DNA of 64,000 nt, taken from the NCBI RefSeq assembly GCF_963576675.1, contig NC_088912.1, positions 13,043,001 through 13,107,000 of the forward strand, in the 5' to 3' direction. Below are positions 9,771-21,534 of this stretch, one piece after another. The notes under the pieces were generated by a model, which had not been told where the DNA came from, ran no database searches, and was given only the letters and a program-made list of their open reading frames with translations. The translations under genes and the position numbers were made by a program. The DNA is from Euphorbia lathyris (Eukaryota; Streptophyta; Magnoliopsida; Malpighiales; Euphorbiaceae). The stretch's first letter is position 1, and every line of letters starts with the position of its first letter.

Positions 9771-11164
9771 CATTCATAATTATTATTTTTTTTAGAAAAA
9801 ATAGAAACTATACCCTAAAATTAAACCCAAGCTTTCTATATACATAAAATAAAATTTATTTTATTTTGGACCAACAGCTTTATTAATTTTCATATGATTA
9901 TAAATTTTAATTTAGTAGTATAGAATTTATTCACTAAAAAAAATAATGATAAATATATATACTAAACAAACTTCATTAAATCTATTTTGATTAAATTTGA
10001 AAACTAGAAATAAGTTATTTTATTTGTATAATTAGAGACAATTTTGTACTTTCATGTATAAAAATAAACAAATGGATTAAAGAATTGATTAAGGTAAAAT
10101 TTAAGGATCTTAGAATAACATGATGGACCTACTAGTGAGTTAAGTAAAAACTCAGGGACCTTATAATTATTTACCCTATATTTTATTATAAGATTATTTT
10201 GAAAAACCAAATTAACACTATTATTAGTAATTTATTGGTTTTTATTTATGGTCTTTAGGACTGTAAATATCAAGACACTTTTTTTATATACTCACTGTGA
10301 ATGTAATTTGGTGGCTGTAAAATCGAGGTAAATTTTGGGCACACAAATTTATGAAATCACCACCATGTATTAGATTTCATAAGTCTATATAAGTGTCATA
10401 CCTCCTTAATGACATCATCAACAACAGCAACGATATTTAACATTCATAGGAGATATATCGAAACCATTTTGCTATTTTGAGAGAGAGATAGTGATCATGG
10501 GTGGTCTTGAAGACATTAGTGTTCATTAAGCTGCAAATTTGTAAAGGTAAACTTGGTGTTGACTTTTATTTTTTAAAATCAAAACACATGTAGATCTCTA
10601 TATAGATCTTCAGAAATCTTGACTGCATAAGAAAAAACCACTATAGATTTAAAAATCTATGGCTTCCCCTTTAATGCAAAATGCTCCAACAGAATTTGGT
10701 TTAGCTCTTCTTCAATTTGATTGAGATTTTATTGATATTTAGTTTAATGAAATTCCATAGTTGATTAAAATTGTATCAACACTTTTCACTAGCCCAGTTG
10801 TTAGATTGGGTATAACATGCATATTTAATTATTCGTCTAACCCGACCTAGATCCACTCAAGCTAGCATGTAAAATGGGTTTTACTTAACATTTATCTGCA
10901 TATTATATAGCTTTACTTGGTTTTTGTTCAACTAAGCAGGCAAAGATCTGAGCAGCTGAAGAATATAATAAAGTTGAAGATGTATAGAAGCCATTAGCCA
11001 CGGAAGTTCATCCTTGTCAAATTTGATATTCAACTTAAGAACACAAAAACTCATATGTTACTCAGTAGAATGAATTTCTTTCCATTGAGATTGTAAATTG
11101 TTCTGAAAACCAATAGCATTTGAATAAGGCATTTGATCATGCAACTTGAGAACATGAACCAATA
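9771..11164. other. No gene seen; one promoter-like spot
   Basis: AT-rich intergenic sequence. Around 10395-10510 a TATA-like CTATATAAGTG is followed by a short leader and ATGGGTGGTCTTGAAGAC, but the frame stops after ten codons. This may be a truncated first exon. Nothing else is recognised. Confidence 0.4.
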
Positions 11165-11260
11165 GAAAAACATCTTATTTTTCACTTTAAATAATGCAGA
11201 TTTAATAGGTCAAACACTAACAAGTGATTTGTTATTCTAAACTTCAACTTACATGGGAGT
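11165..11260 (+). repeat. Direct repeat flanking the MULE region, copy 1 (copy 2 at 20075-20150)
   Basis: Shared elements in order are TTTAAATAATGCAGATTTAA, then CTAA/CTAATTTAAAC, then AACTTACxT. Related sequence extends upstream in both places (ATTTGATCATGCAACTT at about 11128; ATTTAATCATACAACTT at about 20005). The copies are in the same orientation about 8.9 kb apart, so they are not the terminal inverted repeats of a MULE. They may be an older duplicated host segment. Confidence 0.5.
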
Positions 11261-11814
11261 TTATTCGCGACAAGAAGCTTATTGTGTGATATGACAAAAC
11301 TACGTAGTTTTGGCAACAAATCCAATTCAAAAAACACGCGGCAACTTCTTCTCCTGCCTTCCTCACACAAAAAACGCGCGAATCAAAGTTCATTCTTCAC
11401 CATGCTTGATCAATTTTCTTCTCCTCACCATTGTCAATCGATTTGTAATCTGTATTCAGATTAATCTCTGATTTTCTTCTCTTCACCATTATTGATCGCT
11501 TTTCTTCTCCTCTGAGTTATGGATCGATTTTCTTCTCTCAACATTACTGATCGATTCTCTTAGCCTCAACATTATCGATCGATTTCTCATCTGTATTCAT
11601 ATAATTCACTCTGAATATGGAATCCGAACACCAAAATATGGAATATGAAGACCATAATCAGTCCAAAATGACACACAGAATAACATCATGTTCTGGTATT
11701 TTGCTTATATCTGCAACTCGAAATTTATCTGATATGTATTGAAACTATTGAGATCTATTCACACTAATAATAGATTTCTTACACTAATTATTCACAAAGG
11801 CTGTAGACTGAATA

Positions 11815-12230
11815 TACCAGTTGTTCAATGTAACTATATCATTTGTTCTAACTGAATGTACCATTTGTTCCTACTAAATATATGGTTTGTTCCTACTAAA
11901 TGTATGGTTTGTTTCGAATGAATTATATCTGCTATATATTGAAAATATTGACATCTATTTACATTAACAATTTATTCACAAAAACTGTAGTCTAAATTCT
12001 AACAAATTGTACCACTTGTTACATGTAACTATATCATTGAATAATAGCTATGATTAGTTTTAGGATATTTGGTTAAAGATATAAAAATGTGACACAATGG
12101 AAGTTTATTGAATAATAGCTGATTTCGGAGTTGACATGTAACTATATGGTTTGTTCCAAATGAATGGCCCAACTGTTCCAAATAAATGTATGGTTTGTTC
12201 CAAAATAATGTATCATTTGTTTCAAGTACA
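11815..12230 (+). repeat. TTGTTCC-rich repeat block, left
   Basis: The motif ATTTGTTCC/GTTTGTTCC followed by AA(C/A)TGAATGTA or ACTAAATGTA recurs about every 20-25 bases. The order around 11820-11970 is repeated closely at 16458-16610, including CTATATATTGAAAATATTGA. Confidence 0.75.
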
Positions 12231-12273
12231 TCTTTGTCCTAATCTCGATTCTCTTACCTGTTTTGTAGATTTG

Positions 12274-14856
12274 CTTTCGCCTAGTTACTCTTCTACTGCA
12301 ATTGTACCTTACACACCAGAAGTAATTACAAGACTAAGTCCTAACGGAACAAAATTATGGGTGCCTAATTGTTCAAATGAGCTAAAACCTGCTCTTGGAA
12401 TGATATTTGAGAATTATGATAAAGCTCAAGAATTCTACAAATCATATGCATGTGCTGCTGGATTTAATAGTAGGGTATCAACATCAAGAAAAAAACAAGG
12501 TGTTATAAAAAAACAATTTTTTGTATGCAATAAAGAAGGTTACAAATATCACAGAAAAAAATCGACATCCAGTGATATAAAAACCAGAAAAAGGACACTC
12601 AGTCGTGTAGGATGCGGTGCTAAAATGATTATCAAACTTTCTGACAATGGAATCTATAAAGTGACACAGTTCAAAGAAGAATATAATCATATTCTTTACA
12701 CTCCAGGATGTGTATAATATCAAAAAGAGGGCAGGAACATGAACCTTCTACTCAAAAAGATGGTAGTTAATAGTGCAAAGGTAAACCATCTTCTTCATAA
12801 TAGTTATGCATTGTAAATACTAAAGTAATTAGTTATATAATTTTGCTCATTTCATCTAAAAATAAAAAATCTGATTTGGTTGAATAGATGAATGTTGGTC
12901 CTCTGAAAACTTATAGACAAGCAAATGAACTTTATGGAGGATATGAAAATATTGGTGCATCGCAGATAGATTTTAAAAACTTCCAGAGAGACTTGAAAGC
13001 CTATATTAAGGATTCAGATGCACAAATGTTCGTAGATAATTTTCAGAAAAAAAAGGAGTTATGGAGTGCATTATTTTTTGAATTTGAAGTAGATCAAGAC
13101 GGCAGACTCTGTAGAGCTTTATGGGTAGACCATGTATGTATCAAAAACTATGCTCTTTATGGTGATATGGTCTCATTTGACACCACATATAGCACAAAAA
13201 GGTACTATATAATAATCTTTGACATAAAATTATTGGTTTCTGCCCTCCATATACTCGTGTTGCAACAGAAAACTTATGTTGTTCCAGTACAAATGTCATG
13301 TTCTTCAAACAAAAAACTTATTTTTATGCTACACTGAATAGGTACAATATGATATTTGGACCATTTACTGGGGTTGACAACCACAAAAAATGTATTACAT
13401 TTGCATCTTATTTCGTGGCTAACGAAGATATTACATCATTTGAGTGGGTTTTTAAAACATTTCTCAAAGCAATGGACAACAATGAGCCGACTTGCTTGAT
13501 AACAGACCAAGATCCAGCAATGATAGTTGCAATAAAAAATGTTTTCAAAAAAACAGAACACAGATTTTGCATGTGGCACATTATGAAGAAAATGTCAGAC
13601 AAAATAGGTATGAAAAATCATTCTATGCCCTTTATTTTCTATTATCCCATTCAATACATAAATTGTTCCTACAGAATATATGTGTTGTTCAATATACATA
13701 CATTCAATTTCTTCTAAAACTCTTTTGTTACTAATACAGGATGACAAATAATGCAAGAAACAGATTTTATCACAAAGATAAATTCTTGCGTGTGGAGTGT
13801 AGAATTGGAACTAGAAGAGTTTGAGGAAAAATGGATGGGAATTATTTTGGAATTGAATTTAGAAGAACATGGATGGCTGAAACACATGTATGATATAAGA
13901 TCAACATGGATTCCTGCTTATTTCGGAGACTCATTCCTAACTGGCTTAATGAGAACAACATCAAGGTCAGAAAGTGAAAATCACTTTTTCACTTCTTTCA
14001 CAAAAAGTCATTTAACTCTTATAGAATTCCTCCTCCGGTTTGAGGGTGCAATGGAAGCACAAAGACATGCACAAGGTAAAAATGACAATGATTCCAAACA
14101 CTCAATACATATATCTCAAACACCAATTCCTATTGAAAAACATGGATCAGAAGTATTTACAAGAACAATCTTTTATGAATTTCAAAAACAAGTGCTAGAT
14201 GCTTCCTTTAATTATGGAGTTGATGATATACAGAAATATAACGACAAATGCATAATCACTGTAAGGGAAAAAGGTAAAAAAAACAACATATCAGGTTGTT
14301 TATAATATAGACAACAGTGACACAACATGTTCGTGCAAGATGTTCAATAGAGCAGGAATTCCCTGTAGACATATGGTGTTCGTATGGAAAGATAGAATGC
14401 TGGAGAGAATTCCTAAGCAGTATGTCCTAAACAGATGGAAAATCTTATCAGAGATAACATTGCAAAATAATGTTGAATAACTTATGGTCTGAGATTCACA
14501 TGACTGTGTGCTTGGCTGAAGGGGATGAAGAGGACCTAAATAATCTCACAAGAAACATCCAAGCATTGAGGACAGAGTTGGAAGCAAAGAAAAGAAAGAA
14601 CATCAACAATTCTACTAAAATGCAAGACATAGAGATGTTGGTTGGAACAAGTCGGCCCTCTGAAGTTCTAATCAAAGAATCTAAAATTTCAAAAAACAAA
14701 GGAACTGGGATTCATGTTACAAACAGTGAGAAAATATTTAAGGGGGAAAAAGAGAAAGCAATTGAACAAACACAGAAAAAACAAAGGATGTGCAAAGGTT
14801 GTAATCAATTGTGCCACCACGACATTAGAAACTGTCCAGAAAAAGCAAAGAAATAA
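12274..14856 (+). pseudogene. FAR1-type MULE transposase, interrupted
   Basis: Domains are present in order. A FAR1 DNA-binding domain lies at about 12400-12715 (FENYDKAQEFYKSYA, a Cys-containing core, then YNHILYTPG). A linker (MNVGPLKTYRQANELYGG) starts at about 12888. The MULE catalytic domain has FDTTY at about 13180, TDQDPAM at about 13504 and CMWH at about 13569, with the acidic FEEKW region near 13820. A SWIM zinc finger (CSCKMFNRAGIPCRH) lies at about 14328-14372, and a C-terminal Cys/His cluster (CKGCNQLCHH) at about 14790. Introns with good borders are likely at about 12782-12887, 13203-13339 and 13608-13740. A stop after PGCV and frame changes around 13741, 14305 and 14460 show it is inactive. 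It would have excised and inserted the element. Confidence 0.8.
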
Positions 14857-14869
14857 GGTAAATTCCCTA

Positions 14870-15130
14870 TGTCTAAACTTTCTTTCCTCTAGTAGTATAT
14901 TTTCTTATTTGACTTCATTTCGAAAACCTGTGTTTTAATTTCGAACAACATGTGTTTACATTAATAATATATGGACATCAATAATATATAGCAGTAAAAA
15001 AAGGGCAACTTCTGTGAGAAATAAGTAAAAACATAATAAAATATATCATTAAATAAAAAAAAACATAAAATCATAAACATAAAAAACATGCAAACATAAA
15101 AATCAAAACAATTGTTCACAATAAAAAAAA
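14870..15130. other. No gene seen
   Basis: Very A-rich spacer between the transposase end and the small minus-strand ORF. It contains repeated CATAAAAA/AAACATAAA words. Confidence 0.55.
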
Positions 15131-15132
15131 CA

Positions 15133-15476
15133 TTAAATAAAATCACTATCACGACCTAAAATCTCATTGTTATATTGCTGAACCTTATTCTTCAGATTCA
15201 TTTTCACTTCCTCCAGCTCCTCCTTCAACTCTGCTTTCTCCTCCTCTCCTTTCTCAATGAAAGACATCATTGAGTCACAAAATAAAGACATGGAAGTCTT
15301 CATGCCCTCAGCCTTTTTATGATGTCGTCAATATCCCCTTCCATAAAAGTTTTCTCTATATCTTCAATAACTTTAAATAGCTCATCAGGAATTTCACTCC
15401 ATGCTTTACGTACTGATTGTTCAACAGGAGAAGAAGAACTCTTTCTCTTCAAAGAACTCGAACTGCTTCCTGACAT
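15133..15476 (-). pseudogene. Small coiled-coil accessory ORF of the MULE, one frameshift
   Basis: On the minus strand an ATG at 15476 opens MSGSSSSSLKRKSSSSPVEQ, a serine-rich basic start like a nuclear localisation region, followed by EIPDELFKVIEDIEKTF. A single-base loss in an A run near 15318 shifts the frame to KAEGMKTSMSLF, then a charged coiled coil (EKGEEKAELKEELEEVKMNL) ending at TAA 15133. The product would be about 115 residues. I recognise no family. It lies between the transposase and the protease gene, so it may be a third gene of the element. Confidence 0.5.
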
Positions 15477-15499
15477 CTTTGCTTCAATTCACTTTCTAC

Positions 15500-16740
15500 T
15501 AAAAAAATACGAACAATAGAGAGAATGATACTATTTATAGAAGATTATTTAGTCTCTTCAACTTCTATTTATCCTACTGTCAAACACGCTTTCTTTCATT
15601 CAAATGATTATCTATTGGGAAACTCAGCAGCTTTAATTTATTGAGTCTCTTCAAATTCTACTTTTTCTGCAATGAAACATGCCCTTTCATTCAAAATAAA
15701 TGTATATTGGGAATCTCAGCAGTCTTAAGATTATTACGTATATAAAAAAATTTATTTAATGCAAACTAAAATAAATCTGTTAATCAGTCTCTTCAGCTAT
15801 TGGTATTATTTCCTATATTAATTGAAATTTAATAATAAATTATCAGAATCAGTAATTATTTCCTCATTTATTTATTATTGCAAAGGGGATGAATTAAAAT
15901 CAGATTAAAATAAAACTGTATTCATTTTATTAACAATTACAACTTTAATGAAACATATACCATGTATTATTTATATTCAAACAAACAGTGATTACTTATT
16001 GATCCCTTATTACTGAAACAAATGTAACTATATCATTTCATTTTCTATTTTACAGGATGAAGCCTCAAAAGCAAACTTACTGATCCATTGGATATACTCT
16101 TATATTGTTCCAACGGTATACATAATTTGTTCCATTCCTTTACCTATATTGTTCAAAACGAATACATATGTTGTTCCAACAGAAATAGTTACATTGTTTT
16201 TAATTACTTTAATGTGATCTAAAATCATTTCTCATTCCAACATAATTAGTACTATGTTCCAACACAATTTGTTTAATAAACTCATGTTTATTAAATGGAT
16301 GATGTATATAAAGTGGTTGTGAGTATGAACCATTAGATATGCTCTTTTATTGTTCCAAAGGTATACATAAATTGTACAAATTGTTTAATATAACTATATC
16401 ACTTGTTCCAACTTAATGTACCATTAAGTGGTTGTGAGTATTGACAAAGGATGTAGACTGAATTCTACTAAATTGTACCACTTGTTCCATGTAACTATAT
16501 CATTTGTTCCAACTGAATGTACCATTTGTTCCAACTAAATGCAAGGTTTGTTCCGAGTGAATTATATTTGCTATATATTGAAAATATTGACATCTATTAA
16601 CATTAAACAAATATAATTTCAAAAACATTTTTGAATATAAAATAATATATATAAATTCTAAAGTATATTTACAAATTCTAAAATATATTTACAAATGTAA
16701 GATACAAATACGCTATTCTAAATTTAGTCCAGCTCCAACA
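15500..16740. other. Non-coding interior with TTGTTCC-rich repeat block (16040-16610)
   Basis: There is no coding frame of note. From 16040 to 16610 the motif TTGTTCC with AACTGAATGTACC or AACTAAATG recurs many times, and 16458-16610 is a close direct copy of 11800-11970. A local duplication is also visible near 15590-15720 (CTTTCATTCAAA...GGGAA(A/T)CTCAGCAG twice). Confidence 0.65.
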
Positions 16741-16742
16741 GC

Positions 16743-18678
16743 TCATTCTTTTGACTTCTTATCAATTTCATCAATAAGCTCAGTTCTTGGATTCAATATA
16801 ATGCTCCAGCAATAATGAACTCTAAGCTTTCTAAAATCTTTTCCCTGCAAAAAAAAAAATAATGATATAAGAAAATAGAATAATAGTAATACAAACTGTT
16901 ACATAAAAATTTACAACATATACCTTAGAATTCTTTGTCAATCCAATATCCCACTCATTCACACTCTGACCCATGTATGTTTCCATATGCTTCAAAAGAA
17001 AAATACCACAATCATTGTGGTTACTGTTGCTTCTCCACTTCATCCTCACCACATGCACTTTGTATGCACACATTCGTTTGAATGAAGAAGCATCATTTTT
17101 TTAAACAAAATCAGCATAGGATTTTAACTACAACAAACAAATAAGAAAATATGTTATCACATATGCAAAAAAATCCAAAGCATTAAGTAAATCATGTTAC
17201 AACATACCATTTGTTCTGGGCAATCCCCGTACTTCTTAACACGATTGATGTTACGAGGGAGTATTTTGTTATCCAATATTTCAATAGTCTTTGAAAGATT
17301 GTTGACAACAATCAGATAAAAATGTACATGAGCAATAACAGGGAAAAAGACCTAATAAACACCAAAATACATTAGTATCTCAATACATTTTATACTATTC
17401 AAATGCTGCTGTTCCACCATAAAACTTACCAATTCAACATCAATCAAGTTTTTAAAATTGAAAAAATCAAGTTCAGTCTGAAGCCTTTTCTTAAAATCAC
17501 GTTCTTTTGATCTACTAACTCCAGAAAACAGAAGATTCTACAAAATAATCAAAACAACAGTTAGCACAACAATTATTTACAAAATAAAAACAAAAAACAA
17601 ACTTACAAAGTTAAGAAACATACAAAAGCATAGGTACTGAAAAAAAATCTTTTCAGTTTTCCATTATATTTCTTCAATTCTTCACTGTTCAAAATTCAAC
17701 TCCAGGCATCCACAACATTATTAACAAGATGCTCATTGCCAGAAAGTGATCGAATCTCATGTTTATTAATAAACGTTTGTCCATCACTAAAAAATACATC
17801 ACTTCAAAACAAGGAAAAAAACTATCAGTATATGTCAAAATAACATATAAATTCATATAACAACATAGCTTCAACTTCTTGCCTGCTTTCACAAGGACTA
17901 AGTGCAAATTCAACAATTCTCCTTTTACGACTATCGATGTTCTCCAGCAACTTTGGATGCCGAGAAATAAAAGGAGAACGGAGGTACTTAGAATCCTTAA
18001 CAGTCCTCTTTACACACCCTCCTCCACCATTTTCATTATCAATACCAAATTTCAAAACAATTTCTCCCAAATCTCGACGTAATTCGTTTATCACATCTAT
18101 ACTGTATCCCGACCTTCTATGACCCTTATCCCACTAAAAAACATATCACAATTAAAATCATGCATCAAAACTATAACTTCAACATGTCATATATTAAAAC
18201 CAATTGTTCCAAGAATAAACACCAATTGTTCAAAGAATAAACACTTACAATATTATCAATCTTCAACACTTTCTCAAACACTATATCATGCATGTACTTC
18301 ATTACATAATAACCACAGCTTGTGGTATTTGTCTGAGTTGGAATATTCTGCAAAATAAAATACAAACAACTTAAAAACAATAAAACAAAAATATACAAAT
18401 ATACATACAAATTAAAGACGTACCACAGGGCAAATCCATTGTACCAAAAACTTCTGATGATAAAAAGAATTAATAGATCTACAAAACAAATTCATATATA
18501 TGTCAAACTATTGCATTCAAAAAATAAAATACGTTATAAAAAGTCATTTGATTATTAAACATACTCATCAACAACAAATCTCCATTGATCATTTTCCACG
18601 CCCAAACGAGATTTCAATGGATCCAACACAAAAACACGTTTCCTCTCAAGATCAACTACAGTCAAAGTCCAATGATAC
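16743..18678 (-). pseudogene. Ulp1-like (C48) cysteine protease locus with two protease domains
   Basis: Minus-strand exons with plausible GT/AG borders encode two catalytic triads. The first is YHWTLTVVDLERKRVFVLDP (18678-18565; His, Asp), an exon with FYHQKFLVQW (18480-18422), and TTSCGYYVMKYMHDIV (18352-18250; Cys). The next exon (about 18135-17870) joins it to a second, MULE-type module: YLRSPFISRH, FSDGQTFINKHEI (about 17790), FFPVIAHVHFYLIVVNN with ILDN (about 17350-17260; His, Asp), and NHNDCGIFLLKHMETYMG (about 17010-16970; Cys). The last exon ends at TGA 16743-16745. A TGA replaces a likely Trp after DAWS near 17700, so it is broken. Ulp1 proteases cleave SUMO-type conjugates. The role in transposons is unknown. 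Confidence 0.65.
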
Positions 18679-18969
18679 CTGAAGAAAACAAACACATTAG
18701 AAATCAAACAAAACTCATTGCTTCCCTTTCTACTTTTCCTTAACTTTGACTAACTTCAGGATTGAGTTCAATCTGTTAATGTTCTTTCTCATTAAGTAAA
18801 GTGTCATGTTTGATTTCATTTTTGAAATCTTTGTTCAGTCTATCATTATTATTTTTATCTATCATTCGGTGTTGTATTAGTTGATTTTGATATTCGAAAT
18901 TCTGTTTTTAATTAGAGAAACTTTAAGCTTTCTTTGTGGGTGCAGTTGCTTGGCAAAAGGGGAAAACTC

Positions 18970-19752
18970 TAATGTTATCAGACCCGGACCGCACATCAAA
19001 CCGGATTTATAATTGGGTTACGGGTCACTTGGTCGGATCGGATGACTCGGATTGGTCGGACCGGATGATGTAATAAATAAATAAATAATATTTATATATA
19101 TAATTAGTTTAAAACTCATTTTTATTTAATGGAATAAATATCTAATGAATAAATATCTAATTAATGAATGAATATAAGTAATATATAGTAAGTTACTTGG
19201 GCTTTAAAATTATTTGGGCTAATATACCTAACTAACCAATCAGGTAAGACCTATTTCTTTTTTAAGTGTAAGACCCAATTTTGATCATTCATGTTCACCG
19301 CCTCCCTCTTTCTCTTTCTCTTTCTCTTTCTCTTCCTCATCTTATTTCACCGCCTCCCTCATCCACTGCCTCTCTTTTTTCTCTCTACTATAGAGTAAGT
19401 TAAGAAATTCTAGTATTATTGTTTAGGTAAAGCAAGTAGCGTCTTGATCGGATGTTCTTTTATGTGACTTACTATCCTTTCAATTATTTCTTCCGCCAAC
19501 ATCACTCTGAATCTGATTTTTTTTTTATTTCCCAGCCCTTCTATTACTATCATGGTTATTATTTACATATCTCTTAAACAATTGCATTGAACCGGAGTTG
19601 CAGCGGTTTGCGATTCAACCTCCGGTTGCCGGTTCAACTCCGACACCGGGTTTTTTAACATTGATCAAACCAGTCAAGCTCGGACCGGATTCCTTGCCGG
19701 TTCTCGGTCCGACCGGTCCAACTGGCCGGTCCAGTTCGAGTCTGATAACATT
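18970..19752. mobile_element. Mutator-type non-autonomous element (9-bp TSD GGAAAACTC)
   Basis: The 783-bp insert is flanked by GGAAAACTC at 18961-18969 and 19753-19761. Its ends are inverted: AATGTTATCAGAC on the left and GTCTGATAACATT on the right. It is unusually rich in GGACCGG/CCGGTCC words near both ends and contains a TCTCTT microsatellite at about 19305-19345. No transposase is encoded. A 9-bp duplication is the hallmark of Mutator superfamily insertion. Confidence 0.8.
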
Positions 19753-20074
19753 GGAAAACTCATCTTATTGTAGATTATGGGTTGCTAAATGTTGAAAGAA
19801 ATAAGAGCTAATGTTAATGCTTGTCATCTCGGTTTATCAATTATTTAAGTAATTCTGCAAAGTCACATTCCCTAATAATTGTTGTCATCATTCGTTTCTG
19901 CTTATATATACATGATTCTTATTATTATTCATTAACAAAAAATGCATCTAAATAAGAAAAGATCCCTAAACTAATCAGAAAACAAATAACATTCGACAAA
20001 GACATTTAATCATACAACTTAACAACACATTCAACCAATCAATGATAACAACTTTTCCGAAACAAAGAAAAAAA

Positions 20075-20150
20075 CTCATCATTTTTCCTTTAAATAATGC
20101 AGATTTAAACAAGAAATTACTAATTTAAACATCAACTTACTTATCTAGGG
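20075..20150 (+). repeat. Direct repeat, copy 2 (copy 1 at 11165-11260)
   Basis: It matches the block left of the MULE region in the same orientation, and diverges after AACTTACTTATCTAGGG. Confidence 0.5.
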
Positions 20151-20157
20151 TCATAAG

Positions 20158-20275
20158 TGATGGTTTCGCCGGCAACCTTTTTTGTTCTTATTATAACCTG
20201 AAAGATCTGCTGATGTAGGCACATCTGGACATGAATTTTCTTCCTGTTTATTCAACATTGCTTTTTCTACACAAA
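20158..20275 (-). pseudogene. Exon-like fragment, unknown
   Basis: On the minus strand the frame reads AMLNKQEENSCPDVPTSAD then LSGYNKNKKGCRRNHHL. It is bounded on the low side by a possible donor (GACCCTAGATAAGTAAG). It may be an upstream exon of the Ulp1 locus or of another host gene. I do not recognise the sequence. Confidence 0.25.
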
Positions 20276-20279
20276 ATTA

Positions 20280-21530
20280 ACTAACTTAAAATTTGTTTTA
20301 AATAAAAATAAAAACAAACACATGTACTTTTTCATAGTAAATAATGTTGTACAGAATAACCAACAAAAAAAGGGAGCAAAAGAGCACAAAAATAAAGGCT
20401 TAAATGTTTCACATTAGATCAATTAGCAAACATATGGTAGCATTTAAAGCATCAATAAAGAACATGACCATTTAAAGCACCCTTATAAGTTTTAAGAGAA
20501 AAATTAACAAATAAAACCGTAACACCCAAATCCAAAAGATAGTGGTGTCCGAAAATAAAACGACTGAATTTATAGAAAACATTTAGAACTGAATCTGAAA
20601 AACAATATTCAACTCCAATGTTATGGAATTATCTTTCAAAATTAATACAAAAAAGAAGCTAATAAATTTGGAAGAACTTAGATACAGTATAATTTTAATG
20701 TGTTTGAATCCCTGTAAATTTGGATCAACTTCAAAGTGTCCATTTAACTAACATAGTGTGAAGAAAGCAATTTGAAGAAGAAAAAAAAACCAATTTTCAG
20801 ACCATTATGAGCGAATTAAATAACAACCAAGTCAACATTGAGATTAAGGTGAACTAGGGTGTCCAGATTTCAACATAATTTTAGGGAAATTTTATTATCT
20901 AATCTTCTAACAGCCGTTCAAGTTACCTTAGTACACCAACAGATAAGCAAAAGAAAATCAAATTACATGAAAATGAGCAGACATACCTTCTTCAATATGC
21001 TTTACCAGACTTGCATTTTTTCTCTACCAGAAGAAACAAGGTCAAAGTGAAAGCAGAGCAAAGACTCTTTAGAAGAGAAAACTATTGTTCATTTGATGAC
21101 TAATGTGCGATTGATTGAGATAGAGAATAAAAGAGACTTTCTTAAGACAATATTGGTGGAGACATGATGCAAATATATGAGATTTGGAGGCTAGGGTTTC
21201 TGTTTATGAATCATTTTGTTTATATATGAGATTTGAGAGGGTGTTTTTGTAATTAACTTTTATCTCCCAGGGTTTGTGTATGAGAATCATTTAGTTGATA
21301 TAATTTAAAATTTAGAAATATCATTTTTATTTAATTTACTTGATTTTTATATATTCCATTCACCAACACTTAGGTTTAATTGTAATTTTTTTTAGATAAA
21401 TGATGAAACTTAACGCTAACATTTTGGGTAAATTACACAATAGTCAAGATTCATAAATTATTTATAAGTGTCTCGTTCTCTTAAAAAAATTAATAAAATC
21501 GGCCCTAGTGATGAGTTTATGTTAACATTC
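20280..21530. other. No gene seen
   Basis: AT-rich intergenic sequence with short frames only. Confidence 0.5.
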
Positions 21531-21534
21531 TAGC

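Larger units (their letters stand above)
11270..18700. mobile_element. Decayed ULP-carrying Mutator-like element (MULE), ends not defined
   Basis: A FAR1/MULE/SWIM transposase gene on the plus strand (12274-14856) faces a Ulp1-type protease locus on the minus strand (16743-18678), with a small minus-strand coiled-coil ORF between them. Plant MULEs carrying Ulp1-like genes are known, and the convergent layout fits one element. TTGTTCC-rich repeats occur at both sides and inside introns. I could not find a pair of terminal inverted repeats, so the outer limits are approximate. Confidence 0.6.

Noticed and set aside
11165..20150. Direct repeats as ends of the MULE
   Set aside because: MULE ends are inverted; these copies have the same orientation and diverged strongly.
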